DNA of 49,525 nucleotides, taken from contig DAISJD010000009.1 in NCBI GenBank assembly GCA_036821645.1, forward strand, positions 1-49,525, given 5' to 3'. Made by a program: the position numbers and the translations under genes. Shown here in pieces: positions 8,966 to 17,650 of the stretch. The notes under the pieces are model-generated. The model made no database searches. It was not told the DNA's origin and saw only the letters and a program-made list of their open reading frames with translations. Each line of letters starts with the position of its first letter. Positions within the stretch are counted from its first letter, which is position 1. The stretch is from DAISJD01 sp036821645. GTDB taxonomy: Bacteria > Pseudomonadota > Alphaproteobacteria > ATCC43930 > CGMCC-115725.

Positions 8966-9382
8966 ATGGTCACCCAATTTTCAAACGATGAGCATCGTAT
9001 AATGTTGCCTTTGATATCCTTAGTTATCGTCTTCCTTTATTTTATGGCCGGTGGGGTTCTTCATTTTATTATTACCGATTTTTTCGTCCATATCATGCCG
9101 CCTTACCTGCCGCTTCATCATGCGGCGGTTTATGTCAGTGGCGTTTTCGAGATTGTGGGGGCGCTTGGGCTGGTGTTCAGAGCCACGCGCGTTCTGGCGA
9201 GCCGGGGGTTGTTCGTCCTGACGGCCTTGGTCAGCTTGGCCAATATCCACATGTGGCAACACCCTGAACTTTTCCCTGAGGTGCGGCCGGAGTTTCTGAC
9301 CTATCGGCTGGTGGCGCAGGGGGTGTTGTTCGTCCTGATATGGCAAGCCGGGCGCTGTCGCTATTGGGTGCCATCCCGATGA
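8966..9382 (+). CDS. DoxX-like small integral membrane protein
   Basis: A 138-residue protein with about four hydrophobic segments: residues 14-32, 50-68, 75-93 and 110-126. It has the DoxX-type arrangement of a first helix followed by LHF/DFF, MPPYLPLHHAAV, SGVFEIVGALGLV, and NIHMWQHPELFP. The biochemical role of this family is poorly defined (oxidoreductase-associated or redox-stress membrane proteins). Two starts are possible, ATG 8966 and ATG 9002; neither has a strong ribosome binding site, and the 120 bases before it are very AT-rich. Confidence 0.75.
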   Translation: MVTQFSNDEHRIMLPLISLVIVFLYFMAGGVLHFIITDFFVHIMPPYLPLHHAAVYVSGVFEIVGALGLVFRATRVLASRGLFVLTALVSLANIHMWQHPELFPEVRPEFLTYRLVAQGVLFVLIWQAGRCRYWVPSR

Positions 9383-9420
9383 TTGTCCGACGATCAAAGC
9401 TGCACTGCAAAAAATAATAC

Positions 9421-9449
9421 TTGTCCCGGTCTCGGGATCTTGTGATACT
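9421..9449 (+). promoter_or_regulatory. Candidate promoter for the SAM-II/metZ transcript
   Basis: TTGTCC (9421-9426) and GATACT (9444-9449) have a 17-bp spacer. They would start transcription close to 9456, just before the riboswitch aptamer. Each hexamer matches four of six consensus positions. By-eye call. Confidence 0.4.
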
Positions 9450-9460
9450 TATGGCATATT

Positions 9461-9518
9461 CCGTGGTGATTTGAGCCGGCCGGCTTGCGACCACGTTAAA
9501 TAAACGCTAAAAGGTCGG
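9461..9518 (+). promoter_or_regulatory. SAM-II riboswitch (metA element)
   Basis: The sequence matches the conserved SAM-II core in order: CGTGGTGATTTG (9462-9473), a GCC-GGC-rich variable part, CGGCTTGC, then CCACGTTAAA (9491-9500) closing the P1 stem (CGTGG with CCACG). CGCTAAAAGG (9505-9514) follows and forms the pseudoknot strand. SAM-II binds S-adenosylmethionine and lowers expression of methionine synthesis genes in Alphaproteobacteria. The 3' strand carries an AAGG that acts as a ribosome binding site in known examples, so translational control of metZ is likely. Confidence 0.93.
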
Positions 9519-9580
9519 GGTTTGTGGCAAAGCTGCAACTTCTCCTTTTCTGGTCGGCGCTTTTAGGCAGGGTGCGACCG

Positions 9581-10771
9581 ATGAGTGAAGAACATTTCCA
9601 TCCCGATACGATTTCAGTCCGCGGTGCCTTGGATCGTTCCCCTTTTGGCGAGACGGCAGAGGCGCTGTTTTTGACGTCCGGTTTCGTCTATGAGTCGGCC
9701 GAGGCGGCGGAAGCCCGCTTCAAGGGTGAAGAGCCCGGTTTTATTTATTCCCGGTATGGCAATCCCACGGTTCGTCTGTTCGAGCGCCGCCTCGCCTTGT
9801 TGGAAGGGGCTGAGGGGTGTTATGCCACGGCCAGCGGGATGGCCGCCGTCTGGACGGCGTTGCTGGCCCATCTCAAGGCGGGCGATCATGTCGTCGCCAG
9901 TCGTGTCTTGTTCGGGTCGTGTCTTTATATCCTAGAAACGCTTTTACCCCGATATGGGATCGCCGTCAGCTTGGTCGACGGGACGGATCTTGCCGCTTGG
10001 GAAGGGGCGATCCGGGCCGAAACCAAGGTGTTTTTCCTGGAAACGCCAGCCAATCCGACCCTCAGTCTGATCGATCTCGCCGCCGTTTGCGCCCTTGCCA
10101 AAGCCAATGACATTGCAACCGTCATCGATAATGCCTTGGCCAGTCCCGCCGTGCAATGTCCGACGCGTTTCGGTGCCGACACGGTCGTTTATTCGGCGAC
10201 GAAGCATATCGATGGCCAGGGGCGCACGTTGGGTGGGGCCATTCTCGGGCGGTCTGCATGGCTTGCCGATGCGGTGCAGCCCTTCATTCGCCATACTGGC
10301 CCGGCCCTTAGCCCGTTTAATGCCTGGGTTCTGCAAAAGGGGCTGGAAACTCTCACCCTAAGGGTCGAAAAAGCGGCGGCGACAGCCCTTGGTTTGGCGC
10401 AGTTTCTTGAGACACATCAAGCGGTGACGCGGGTTTTTTATCCCTTTTTGGCGAGTTTCCCGCAACAAGCATTGGCGCAGCGTCAAATGGCCAATGGGGG
10501 CACACTGGTTGCTTTTGATCTCGGATCGAAGGCACGGGCCTTCGCCTTTTTAAACGCTCTGTCGCTCATCGATATCTCCAATAATCTGGGCGATGCAAAA
10601 TCCTTGGTGACGCATCCGGCCACCACCACCCATCGCACCCTTAGCCCTGAAAACCGCCGGTTGGCCGGCATTACCGATGGGTTGGTGCGGCTTTCGGTCG
10701 GTCTCGAACATCGCCGGGATCTCGCCCGAGATCTTGAACGCGCCCTTGATCTGTCTTTGTTTAATCAATAA
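9581..10771 (+). CDS. metZ: O-succinylhomoserine sulfhydrylase
   Basis: PLP-dependent Cys/Met-metabolism enzyme of 396 residues. It converts O-succinylhomoserine plus sulfide to homocysteine, the direct sulfhydrylation route to methionine. Features include FGETAEALFLTSGFVY near the N-terminus, SRYGNPT, a phosphate-binding ASGMAAVW, ETPANPT, and the PLP lysine in YSATKHIDGQGR. The start ATG 9581 has AGGG at 9569-9572 and matches the family N-terminus. The frame is open back to GTG 9524, which lies nine bases after the riboswitch AAGG and would add 19 mostly hydrophobic residues. The upstream SAM-II riboswitch supports the methionine role. A rhodanese and an OsmC gene follow closely. Confidence 0.93.
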   Translation: MSEEHFHPDTISVRGALDRSPFGETAEALFLTSGFVYESAEAAEARFKGEEPGFIYSRYGNPTVRLFERRLALLEGAEGCYATASGMAAVWTALLAHLKAGDHVVASRVLFGSCLYILETLLPRYGIAVSLVDGTDLAAWEGAIRAETKVFFLETPANPTLSLIDLAAVCALAKANDIATVIDNALASPAVQCPTRFGADTVVYSATKHIDGQGRTLGGAILGRSAWLADAVQPFIRHTGPALSPFNAWVLQKGLETLTLRVEKAAATALGLAQFLETHQAVTRVFYPFLASFPQQALAQRQMANGGTLVAFDLGSKARAFAFLNALSLIDISNNLGDAKSLVTHPATTTHRTLSPENRRLAGITDGLVRLSVGLEHRRDLARDLERALDLSLFNQ

Positions 10772-10783
10772 GGGTTTCAGACC

Positions 10784-11206
10784 ATGTGTAGCGATTATGC
10801 AGGCGATATCTCCCCGCACGAGGCCTGGGACATTCTGGCGGAGGATCCCCGGTCGGTCTTGGTCGATGTGCGAACCAAGGCGGAATGGAGTTACATCGGC
10901 TTTCCCGATCTGTCCGGCCTCAATAAGTCCTTGATCAAAATCGAATGGCAAATCTTCCCGGAAGGTTTTCGCAACGAACGGTTTGTCGAAGATATCGAGG
11001 CGGCCAAGATCGCCAAGGATCAGACGGTTTTACTGATTTGCCGTTCCGGCGTGCGCAGTAAACATGCGGCACAATTATTGACGGCCCATGGTTGGCAACG
11101 CTGCTATAATGTCGAAGATGGATTCGAAGGGCAATTGGATGAAAACCGGCACCGGGGGCTCGTTTCCGGTTGGAAGGTCGATCGATTGCCCTGGGTGCAA
11201 AGCTGA
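10784..11206 (+). CDS. Single-domain rhodanese-like sulfurtransferase
   Basis: Cytosolic protein of 140 residues with one rhodanese domain. It shows VLVDVRTKAEW near residue 26 and the active-site loop CRSGVRS with a catalytic cysteine near residue 86, followed by AAQLLTAHGW and a C-terminal GWKVDRLPW. Rhodaneses move sulfane sulfur to acceptors. It starts 12 nt after metZ in the same direction, so a role in sulfide or persulfide handling around homocysteine synthesis is inferred. The active-site cysteine is intact. Confidence 0.9.
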   Translation: MCSDYAGDISPHEAWDILAEDPRSVLVDVRTKAEWSYIGFPDLSGLNKSLIKIEWQIFPEGFRNERFVEDIEAAKIAKDQTVLLICRSGVRSKHAAQLLTAHGWQRCYNVEDGFEGQLDENRHRGLVSGWKVDRLPWVQS

Positions 11207-11214
11207 GGCCTATC

Positions 11215-11646
11215 ATGAAAGTTGCAACGCGGTGGATCGACGGACGGATGTTCCTGGGGGAGTCGGGCAGTGGCCACACGGTTGTGATGGATGGCGCCCC
11301 TGAGGCTGGGGGCCGCAATCTCGGTATTCGTCCGATGGAAATGCTGCTGCTCGGTCTTGCCGGGTGCACGAGTTTCGATGTCGTCCATATCCTGGAAAAG
11401 GGACGCGTGCCGATCGATACCTGCGATGTTGCGGTCGCGGCGGAACGGGCGGAAACCGACCCAAAGGTTTTTACCCGAATTCATCTCCGCTTCGATCTCA
11501 GGGGGGCGGGGCTTTCGATCGACAAGGCCCAAAGGGCGGTTCATCTTTCGGCGGAAAAATACTGTTCCGCCTCGCTCATGCTGGCAAAGTCGGCCGAAAT
11601 AACCCACGAAATCTGGGTGAATGGCGAAAAAGTCACGGCCCTTTAA
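11215..11646 (+). CDS. OsmC/Ohr family protein
   Basis: A 143-residue OsmC-like protein. The two conserved cysteines are present, in LAGCTSFDVV (about residue 50) and in EKYCSASLML (about residue 119). OsmC/Ohr proteins reduce organic hydroperoxides through these thiols; YhfA-type members remain less well understood. The start ATG 11215 lies 8 nt after the rhodanese stop codon. With the riboswitch upstream and the terminator at 11651, the three genes metZ-rhodanese-osmC form one transcription unit. Confidence 0.88.
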   Translation: MKVATRWIDGRMFLGESGSGHTVVMDGAPEAGGRNLGIRPMEMLLLGLAGCTSFDVVHILEKGRVPIDTCDVAVAAERAETDPKVFTRIHLRFDLRGAGLSIDKAQRAVHLSAEKYCSASLMLAKSAEITHEIWVNGEKVTAL

Positions 11647-11650
11647 TGGC

Positions 11651-11690
11651 AACGGCCCCGCCTAAGATCTGAGGGCGGGGCCGTTTCTTT
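11651..11690. terminator. Terminator between the convergent osmC-like and cox IV genes
   Basis: A perfect 12-bp GC-rich stem (11651-11662 with 11674-11685) with an 11-nt loop is followed on the plus strand by TTTCTTT. It lies between two convergent genes and may serve both. Confidence 0.8.
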
Positions 11691-11706
11691 GGGTGCAGCG
11701 TGGGGA

Positions 11707-11922
11707 TTATTGGCTTTCCAAAACCTTGACGACGAAATGCAAGGCACCGGCGGCGAGGCTCATGATGATCACGGCGGCCAAGGCGGAAAAGAAGCCCATG
11801 CCGACAACCAACGTCAAACACATCATGACGAGGAGAACAATAATCGACACCGTGCCGACCACGAGAAAATTATAGAATGTGTTGAAGGTTTGCTGATGCG
11901 TTTCAAGCTCAGTGTCGACCAT
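11707..11922 (-). CDS. aa3-type cytochrome c oxidase subunit IV
   Basis: A 71-residue membrane protein of the bacterial aa3 oxidase subunit IV family. It has a short polar N-terminus with HQQTFNTFYNF, then two hydrophobic stretches (about residues 20-40 and 45-65). The start MVDTE has GAGAGAG upstream; the frame is open further upstream but with no better start. In this family the small subunit sits at the side of the oxidase core. It is not next to other cox genes here, which is common for it in Alphaproteobacteria. Confidence 0.82.
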   Translation of the reverse strand: MVDTELETHQQTFNTFYNFLVVGTVSIIVLLVMMCLTLVVGMGFFSALAAVIIMSLAAGALHFVVKVLESQ

Positions 11923-12066
11923 GGCAAACTCTCTCTCAATCAATAAAACCGATGAACCCGGTGCTAACGTAGGTTTCTCAATAACGCAAGATACTTGGCT
12001 ATATTTCAATCAAAATACCGCCGTGTCCAGCCCTCTCATGCAGAAAAAGGCATATTATCGCCCTTT

Positions 12067-12717
12067 TTACGGGAAAACCAGCGGAGCGGGGACCGGATCG
12101 CCCAGATTGTCAACGAGAACCCGGTTGCCGACGACCGTAACCCGACCCTCGGCGATGAGGCGCAGGGCTTTTGGATAGGCGCGATGCTCCGCCGTCAGGA
12201 CTCGGGCCGCGAGACTCTGTTCGTCGTCCCCATCCAGAACCGGCACGGCGGCTTGGATCACGATCGGCCCTTCATCTAAGGCCGGTCGTACGAAATGGAT
12301 GGTGCATCCGTGCAAGCGCACGCCCGCATCCAGGGCCTGACGATGGGTGTGCAACCCCTTGAACAGCGGCAAAAGGGACGGGTGAATATTTACCATCCGA
12401 TCGGGCCAACCGGCAATGAAACCGGGTGTGAGGATCCGCATGAACCCGGCAAGACAGATGAACTCGACCCCGTCCTGACGCAATTGGGCATCGAGGGCCG
12501 CATCGAAACTGGCGCGATCGGCAAAGGTCCTATGGTCGATAACTTTAGCCGGGATCCCCGCCCGCCGGGCCCGTTCCAGCGCGAAAACGCCAGGGTTGTT
12601 CGAAATGACGCTGACGATTTCGGCAGGGACTTCTGGGTCTGCGCACAGCTCGATTAAGCTCTGCAGATTGGTACCCGATCCCGATACCAAGACGCCGACT
12701 TTCAGGGGCTTTGTCAT
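12067..12717 (-). CDS. purN: Phosphoribosylglycinamide formyltransferase
   Basis: Folate-dependent GAR transformylase, third step of purine synthesis, 216 residues. Motifs are VLVSGSGTNLQSL near the N-terminus, SNNPGVFALERA, LAGFMRIL, the signature NIHPSLLPLFKG with catalytic Asn/His, and DEGPIV with the catalytic aspartate. It follows purM by 12 nt on the same strand, so the two form an operon. An imperfect A/T-flanked hairpin overlapping the stop codon (about 12044-12068) could end the transcript. Confidence 0.96.
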   Translation of the reverse strand: MTKPLKVGVLVSGSGTNLQSLIELCADPEVPAEIVSVISNNPGVFALERARRAGIPAKVIDHRTFADRASFDAALDAQLRQDGVEFICLAGFMRILTPGFIAGWPDRMVNIHPSLLPLFKGLHTHRQALDAGVRLHGCTIHFVRPALDEGPIVIQAAVPVLDGDDEQSLAARVLTAEHRAYPKALRLIAEGRVTVVGNRVLVDNLGDPVPAPLVFP

Positions 12718-12729
12718 GGGCCGTCGCCG

Positions 12730-13782
12730 TTACCACGTCTCAAGATGGGCAATCGTGCACCCGGCCTCGCCCGTGGGGCGGGTATCGATCTGTCCCAGAC
12801 GGTGGACGGTTTCACCCTCGGCTTCAAAAGCGGCAGTCGCCTCTGCGACGCGATCGGCGGCGACGACGGCGATCATGCCGATCCCGCAATTGAAGGTTCG
12901 GGCCATTTCATGGGGCGTAATCTTGCCTTGGGCGGCAAGCCAGGCAAAGACCGGCGGCAGGGGCCAGTGCCGTGCGTCGAGCCGGGCTTGAAGCGTGTCC
13001 GGCAGGACGCGCGGAATATTTTCCAGCAACCCGCCGCCCGTAATATGGGCGAAGGCATGGATGGCCCCAGTGCGCAGCCCGGCAAGGCAGGCCTTGACGT
13101 AAAGCCGCGTCGGGGTGAGCAGGGCCTCGCCCAGCGTTTGTCCGGCGGCAAACGGTGCCTCATCACGATAGGCGAGCCCCGATTGGGCGACCAAACGCCG
13201 GACAAGGGAATAGCCGTTCGAATGAACCCCAGACGATTGCAGGCCCAGAATCGCATCGCCCGGTGCGACGAGGGCCCCCGTCAGAACCTGATCGCGTTCG
13301 ACGGCACCCACCGCGAATCCGGCGAGATCGTAATCGCCTTCGGCATACATACCCGGCATTTCCGCCGTTTCCCCGCCGACTAGGGCGCAATTGACGGCTT
13401 GGCAAGCCTTGGCAATCCCTGAGATGATCGCACGTCCGGCCTCGACATCCAATTTTCCTGTGGCATAATAATCCAGGAAAAACAAAGGTTCCGCCCCTTG
13501 AACTACAAGGTCGTTCACACACATGGCGACGAGATCGATCCCAATCGTGTCATGATTGCCGGTCTCGATTGCGATTTTAAGCTTTGTGCCCACGCCGTCG
13601 GTGGTGGACACCAGAAGGGGATCGTGAAACCCAGCCGCCTTGAGGTCGAAAAGGGCACCAAACCCGCCGAGCGATGCGGTGCCGCCCGTACGCGAGGTGG
13701 CGCGGGCCAAAGGCTTGATGGCTTCAACGAGGGCGGCACCCGCATCGATATTAACACCGGCATCACGGTAAGTTTGGCTCAT
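12730..13782 (-). CDS. purM: Phosphoribosylformylglycinamidine cyclo-ligase
   Basis: AIR synthetase, fifth step of purine synthesis, about 350 residues. Typical features are TYRDAGVNIDAG at the N-terminus, STTDGVGTKLKIA, VAMCVNDLVVQGAEPLFFLDYY, GGETAEMPGMY, and GLQSSGVHSNGYSLVR in the middle. Two in-frame ATGs lie at 13788 and 13782. The second has the better spacing to GAGAG and gives the usual MSQTYRDAG start. It is first gene of purM-purN and diverges from the DUF2066 gene, so promoters for both must lie within 13783-13871. Confidence 0.96.
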   Translation of the reverse strand: MSQTYRDAGVNIDAGAALVEAIKPLARATSRTGGTASLGGFGALFDLKAAGFHDPLLVSTTDGVGTKLKIAIETGNHDTIGIDLVAMCVNDLVVQGAEPLFFLDYYATGKLDVEAGRAIISGIAKACQAVNCALVGGETAEMPGMYAEGDYDLAGFAVGAVERDQVLTGALVAPGDAILGLQSSGVHSNGYSLVRRLVAQSGLAYRDEAPFAAGQTLGEALLTPTRLYVKACLAGLRTGAIHAFAHITGGGLLENIPRVLPDTLQARLDARHWPLPPVFAWLAAQGKITPHEMARTFNCGIGMIAVVAADRVAEATAAFEAEGETVHRLGQIDTRPTGEAGCTIAHLETW

Positions 13783-13871
13783 TCTCATACTCTCGCGCGT
13801 TTTGTGGTAAAAGGATCGACGGGGATCTTCGGATCGGTTCTTGATTGTAACAGCACGATGACAGTTTTGTC

Positions 13872-15095
13872 ATGATGGAGCGACGCTTGACTGGCTTGCA
13901 TAACCTTCCGGGTTCGCCCTGGTCTTTCCCGATCGCTTGGCGTTTTCTTGCGGGGCTGATCCTGGTCTGCGCGGTTTTGACCGGACATGCCGAGGGAGCC
14001 GGGACCTTTCCATCGGCCTTCGTCGTCAGCGACGTGCCCGTCGATGGCAGTGGGCCGACAGGCGTCGCTGCCCGCGAAGCCGCCCGGGTGCAAGGCACGA
14101 AGGTCGCTTTCCGGCGATTGCTGGAACGCCTGACCAACAAGGCCGATTGGCAGCGCCTGCCGACGCTCGACGGTCAGACCGTACTCGACTATGTCCAAGA
14201 TGTCGAAGTCACGAACGAGCGCAGCTCCGCCAATCGCTATCTTGCCAATTATACCTTTCGCTTCAGTCCCAACGGGGTACGCAAGCTGCTGCGCGGGGCC
14301 AATCTCGCCTTTAGCGAGTTGGCAAGCAAACCGGTGATCGTGGTCCCGGTTCTGCGCGGGGAATCGGCGGCTAAACTCTTCGACGAGGCGGGGCCTTGGC
14401 GGGCCGCATGGCTTGCGGCACACGGCGGGGATGGGTTGGTGCCGTTCCAAATTCTTCAGGCAGATCAGGCGCAAAATGCGGGTTTCGATCAAGCGGCGGC
14501 CCAAGGCTCAAGGCCGGAACAGATTGCGGCCCTATCGGCCCGGTACAATGGGGCCGACATTGTCATCGCTCAGGCAACGCTGCAAAATGACGGGGGCGAT
14601 GTCGGCCTTGAGATCGGTTTGACCCGTTATAGCGGCGAGGGGGCGTCGGACATGGTCGGCACCCGGATTGCCGGTGCCAAGGCCGATGGTGCATTCTATC
14701 AGATGGCGGTACAGGCATCCGTGCGCGAACTTGAAGAACAATGGAAAAAACAGCTTGCCGCCAGTACCGGCGGCGGGACCCTCGCGGCTACGGGGACTGC
14801 GAGCGATCAGGACACGGTGTTGAAGGTGGTCGTGCCGATCGCGGGGCCGGGCGATTGGGTTGCCGTTCGCGATCGTCTTGCCCGCTTGTCGTTCTTGCGC
14901 GATCGGGCCCCGGATCTCATGACGCGCAGCGCGGTAACGGTACGCCTGCGGTTTAAAGGCGATCTTGGTGCGGGTCGCCTCGCCCTGGCCCAGCAGGATC
15001 TTGTCCTGGCCGAAGGGGGGCCGGGCGGGACACCGCTGTTGCGGCTGCGTCAGCCGACCGACAGCCTGCCTGCACCGGTACCGGTCGGCCAATGA
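13872..15095 (+). CDS. DUF2066 domain-containing exported or membrane-anchored protein
   Basis: A 407-residue protein with one N-terminal hydrophobic segment (about residues 21-40, ending TGHAEGAG) that may be a signal peptide or anchor. A DUF2066-type domain follows, with VAFRRLLERLTNK, DYVQDVEVTNERSS and LANYTFRFSPNGVRKLL. The molecular function is not known. Alphaproteobacteria often carry it between purM and an AI-2E permease plus hdaA, as here. The stop codon overlaps the next start by 4 nt, showing translational coupling. Confidence 0.8.
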   Translation: MMERRLTGLHNLPGSPWSFPIAWRFLAGLILVCAVLTGHAEGAGTFPSAFVVSDVPVDGSGPTGVAAREAARVQGTKVAFRRLLERLTNKADWQRLPTLDGQTVLDYVQDVEVTNERSSANRYLANYTFRFSPNGVRKLLRGANLAFSELASKPVIVVPVLRGESAAKLFDEAGPWRAAWLAAHGGDGLVPFQILQADQAQNAGFDQAAAQGSRPEQIAALSARYNGADIVIAQATLQNDGGDVGLEIGLTRYSGEGASDMVGTRIAGAKADGAFYQMAVQASVRELEEQWKKQLAASTGGGTLAATGTASDQDTVLKVVVPIAGPGDWVAVRDRLARLSFLRDRAPDLMTRSAVTVRLRFKGDLGAGRLALAQQDLVLAEGGPGGTPLLRLRQPTDSLPAPVPVGQ

Positions 15096-16183
15096 TGCGC
15101 GATTCCTGGCTGCGCGCTTTTTTCTGGATCGGCCTTGGGACATCGGCTCTGTTTCTGCTCAATTTATTGAGCGGCATCTTGTTGCCTTTTGCCCTTGGGG
15201 CGATTTTGGCGTTTTTTTTGAGCCCTGCCGTCGGCCGTCTTAGCCACTGGCATGTGCCGCGCACCTTTGGGACCTTGTTGGTCTTGACGGGGTTTCTGAC
15301 CCTGATCGTCCTCTTCATCCTGTTGCTGACCCCGGTATTTCAGGCCCAGGTCGGACAATTGATCAGTCAGATCCCAGGCTATCTCGAGCGCGCCCGCACG
15401 GAAATCGATCAGGCGTTGGTCCTGCTGCAAGATCATATTTCGCCTGATGACATGCAACGTCTGCGCGATGCCATGGGGGCCCGCATTGCCGACATGGTCG
15501 GCACAATGGGCAAGATCGTAGGCTCGGTTTTGACGGGGGGTATTGCAGTCGCCAATCTTCTCTCGCTCATCTTCATCACACCCGTCGTTGCGTTCTTTTT
15601 ATTGCGCGATTGGGATGATTTGCTCCACACGCTCGATTCCTGGATGCCGCGACAGCACTTGGCGACGATCCGAGAGCAGGCGGGCCTGATCGAAGAGACC
15701 TTGTCGGGGTTTTTGCGCGGCCAGGCCGCCGTTTGCGGCTTGTTCGGCGTGGTTTATGCGGTTGGTCTTACCATCATCGGCTTGAATTCCGGCCTCGTGA
15801 TTGGGTTATTGTGCGGCATCTTGATCTTCATTCCGTTCCTGGGCGGTCTGACCGGCGGCGTTTTGGCCGTGCTGCTGGGATTTGCCCAGTTCGAGGATTG
15901 GCACAAACCGCTGGCGATTTTAATTCTATTCGTGGTGGGACAAACGCTGGAGGGTAATCTCATTACCCCAAAACTGGTGGGCGATCGTGTGCGGCTTCAT
16001 CCGGTTTGGATCATTTTTTCCCTGTTGGCATTTGGAGCCTTGTTCGGGTTCGTCGGCGTTTTGGTCGCCGTCCCTTTTGCCGCCGTCCTTGGGGTTCTCA
16101 TTCGGTTTGCCCTCAAGACCTATCTGAATTCTGCGCTTTACGATCCGAAGAATCTGGGTGCCAAATCGGCGGATCCGTCATGA
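15092..16183 (+). CDS. AI-2E family (PerM/YdiK-like) membrane transporter
   Basis: A 363-residue polytopic membrane protein with about eight hydrophobic segments: two helices near residues 10-45, one at 52-75, then a long soluble stretch (about 80-150), then the C-terminal bundle. Family markers are GFLRGQAAVCGLFGVVYAVGL, FIPFLGGLTGG, and a late EGNLITPKLVGDRVRLHPVWI. Members export varied small molecules or act in Na+/H+ antiport. The AI-2 label comes from one founding member and does not prove quorum signalling. ATG 15092 overlaps the upstream stop codon; its own stop overlaps the hdaA start. Confidence 0.88.
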   Translation: MMRDSWLRAFFWIGLGTSALFLLNLLSGILLPFALGAILAFFLSPAVGRLSHWHVPRTFGTLLVLTGFLTLIVLFILLLTPVFQAQVGQLISQIPGYLERARTEIDQALVLLQDHISPDDMQRLRDAMGARIADMVGTMGKIVGSVLTGGIAVANLLSLIFITPVVAFFLLRDWDDLLHTLDSWMPRQHLATIREQAGLIEETLSGFLRGQAAVCGLFGVVYAVGLTIIGLNSGLVIGLLCGILIFIPFLGGLTGGVLAVLLGFAQFEDWHKPLAILILFVVGQTLEGNLITPKLVGDRVRLHPVWIIFSLLAFGALFGFVGVLVAVPFAAVLGVLIRFALKTYLNSALYDPKNLGAKSADPS

Positions 16184-16893
16184 GTTCAGAGCCCGCCCAT
16201 CAGGGGCCGCGCCAATTACCCTTGGCACTTCCACATCGCACTGCCCTTGAACGGGAGGATTTTCTGGTCACCGCGGCCAATGGGGATGCGGTTGCCTGGA
16301 TCGATCGGTGGCCCGATTGGCCGACCGGCACCTTGATCTTGGAAGGCCCGCCTGGGGCCGGTAAAAGCCACTTGGCCTCTGTCTGGCGTGCGCGCAGCAA
16401 GGCCGTCGCGATAGAAGGCGCAGCCCTGTCGGCGGACTGCGTCGGCCTTTTATCGTCACATCCCTGCATCGTGATCGAAGAAGCGGACCGGGCGCATGAA
16501 GAATCGCTGCTGCATCTCTATAATTTGATCAGGGAACGGCGCGGTTTTTTATTGCTGACCGCGCAGGATGCGCCGGCACGTTGGGGGATTTTATTACCGG
16601 ATTTACGCTCGCGCTTGACCACGATCCCGCGGGCGCTGATTGCCGCACCGGACGATCTTCTGATCCGGGCCGTGATGATCAAACTGTTCAGCGATCGGCA
16701 GATGGTGGTCGGTGCCGATGTGGTCGATTTCATCGCCAAACGGATCGAACGATCCTTTGCCACCTTGCGCCGCGTGGTGGCTGTCTTGGACGATGCGGCT
16801 CTTGCGGAACGGCGGCGTATCACGGTCCCGTTCGCCCGTGCCGTCTTGCACGATGGTATGATTGCCGCCGATTCCGAGGCGGATGGCGTTTGA
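16180..16893 (+). CDS. hdaA: DnaA-related regulatory inactivation protein HdaA
   Basis: A 237-residue AAA+ protein like the C-terminal part of DnaA, without the DNA-binding domain IV. Near its N-terminus QLPLAL (about residues 12-17) is a beta-clamp-binding motif, as in Hda. A Walker A GPPGAGKSH (about 55) and Walker B-type VIEEADRA (about 92) follow. With the loaded clamp, Hda proteins stimulate ATP hydrolysis by DnaA and so block re-initiation. The start ATG 16180 overlaps the transporter stop by 4 nt. The frame is open further upstream, but that part is only a shadow of the transporter gene. Confidence 0.88.
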   Translation: MSSEPAHQGPRQLPLALPHRTALEREDFLVTAANGDAVAWIDRWPDWPTGTLILEGPPGAGKSHLASVWRARSKAVAIEGAALSADCVGLLSSHPCIVIEEADRAHEESLLHLYNLIRERRGFLLLTAQDAPARWGILLPDLRSRLTTIPRALIAAPDDLLIRAVMIKLFSDRQMVVGADVVDFIAKRIERSFATLRRVVAVLDDAALAERRRITVPFARAVLHDGMIAADSEADGV

Positions 16894-16907
16894 CCCGGGT
16901 ACACCGA

Positions 16908-17417
16908 TTATTCTTTCGGTGGCACCCGGTAATGCAGCATGCTGATCTGTGCCGTCTGAAGGTTGGCCCAATGATCCATCTTCAATGACAGTTGAACGAA
17001 TCCCCCGGTCGGCAGCGCCGCATCCAATTCCGGCAAGGCGGCAAGATGTCCGTCTTGGTGCGCGATGGTCCGCACCAAGAGATGAAGTCCCGGATTGTGT
17101 CCGATCAGCCAAAGCGTCTTGACGTGATCGGGGACCGCCTCAAGTCGCGCTAAGAGAACCGGATGATCTGCCAAATAAAGGCCGGGTTCAAACAAGGTGG
17201 GCGGGCAGGCGGACCATTGATGGACGATCAGGGCCCAGGTTTCACGGGTGCGTGTGGCACTGGAACAGAGGATGAGATCGGGCCGTTCTGCCTCCGTCAT
17301 CGCCCCGATCCAGGCGGCGGCTTTGCGGCCCCGGGCCATGAGCGGGCGGCTGAAATCATCTTGATCGGGCTCAAACGGGACGGATTTTGTGTGGCGCACG
17401 AGAACAAGCGTTTTCAT
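16908..17417 (-). CDS. SixA-like histidine phosphatase family protein
   Basis: A 169-residue histidine-phosphatase-superfamily protein. The catalytic LVRHTKS (His near residue 9), the arginine in SATRTRET, and the second histidine in LIGHNPGLH are all present. SixA-type enzymes remove phosphate from phosphohistidine proteins such as HPt domains or PTS components. The true substrate here is unknown. It converges on hdaA with a 14-nt gap. Confidence 0.85.
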   Translation of the reverse strand: MKTLVLVRHTKSVPFEPDQDDFSRPLMARGRKAAAWIGAMTEAERPDLILCSSATRTRETWALIVHQWSACPPTLFEPGLYLADHPVLLARLEAVPDHVKTLWLIGHNPGLHLLVRTIAHQDGHLAALPELDAALPTGGFVQLSLKMDHWANLQTAQISMLHYRVPPKE

Positions 17418-17650
17418 ATCTCATGGAATCCTTATATAAAATATAGTCATAACAATATGTTGGTCCTTGCCGCACCGATATGGGCCGACAGTGCCCATGA
17501 TACACGCAAAGTGCTGCGCGGCGCAGGAAGTTTGTGTGACAGCTGTAATTTTAAGGCGCAACTCTTGTTCAAGTGTGTTAGGGTCGCACGACGACTGACC
17601 GCATAGAAGGCGGTGTCGCGTGTGTTTCAAAGACGGGACGAGGTTTTACT

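Noticed and set aside
17560..17600. Similar TTCAA-rich stretch near 17568 and near 20920, both translating to LFKCVR
   Set aside because: The match is short and imperfect, with no shared neighbours; chance similarity is more likely than a repeat element.
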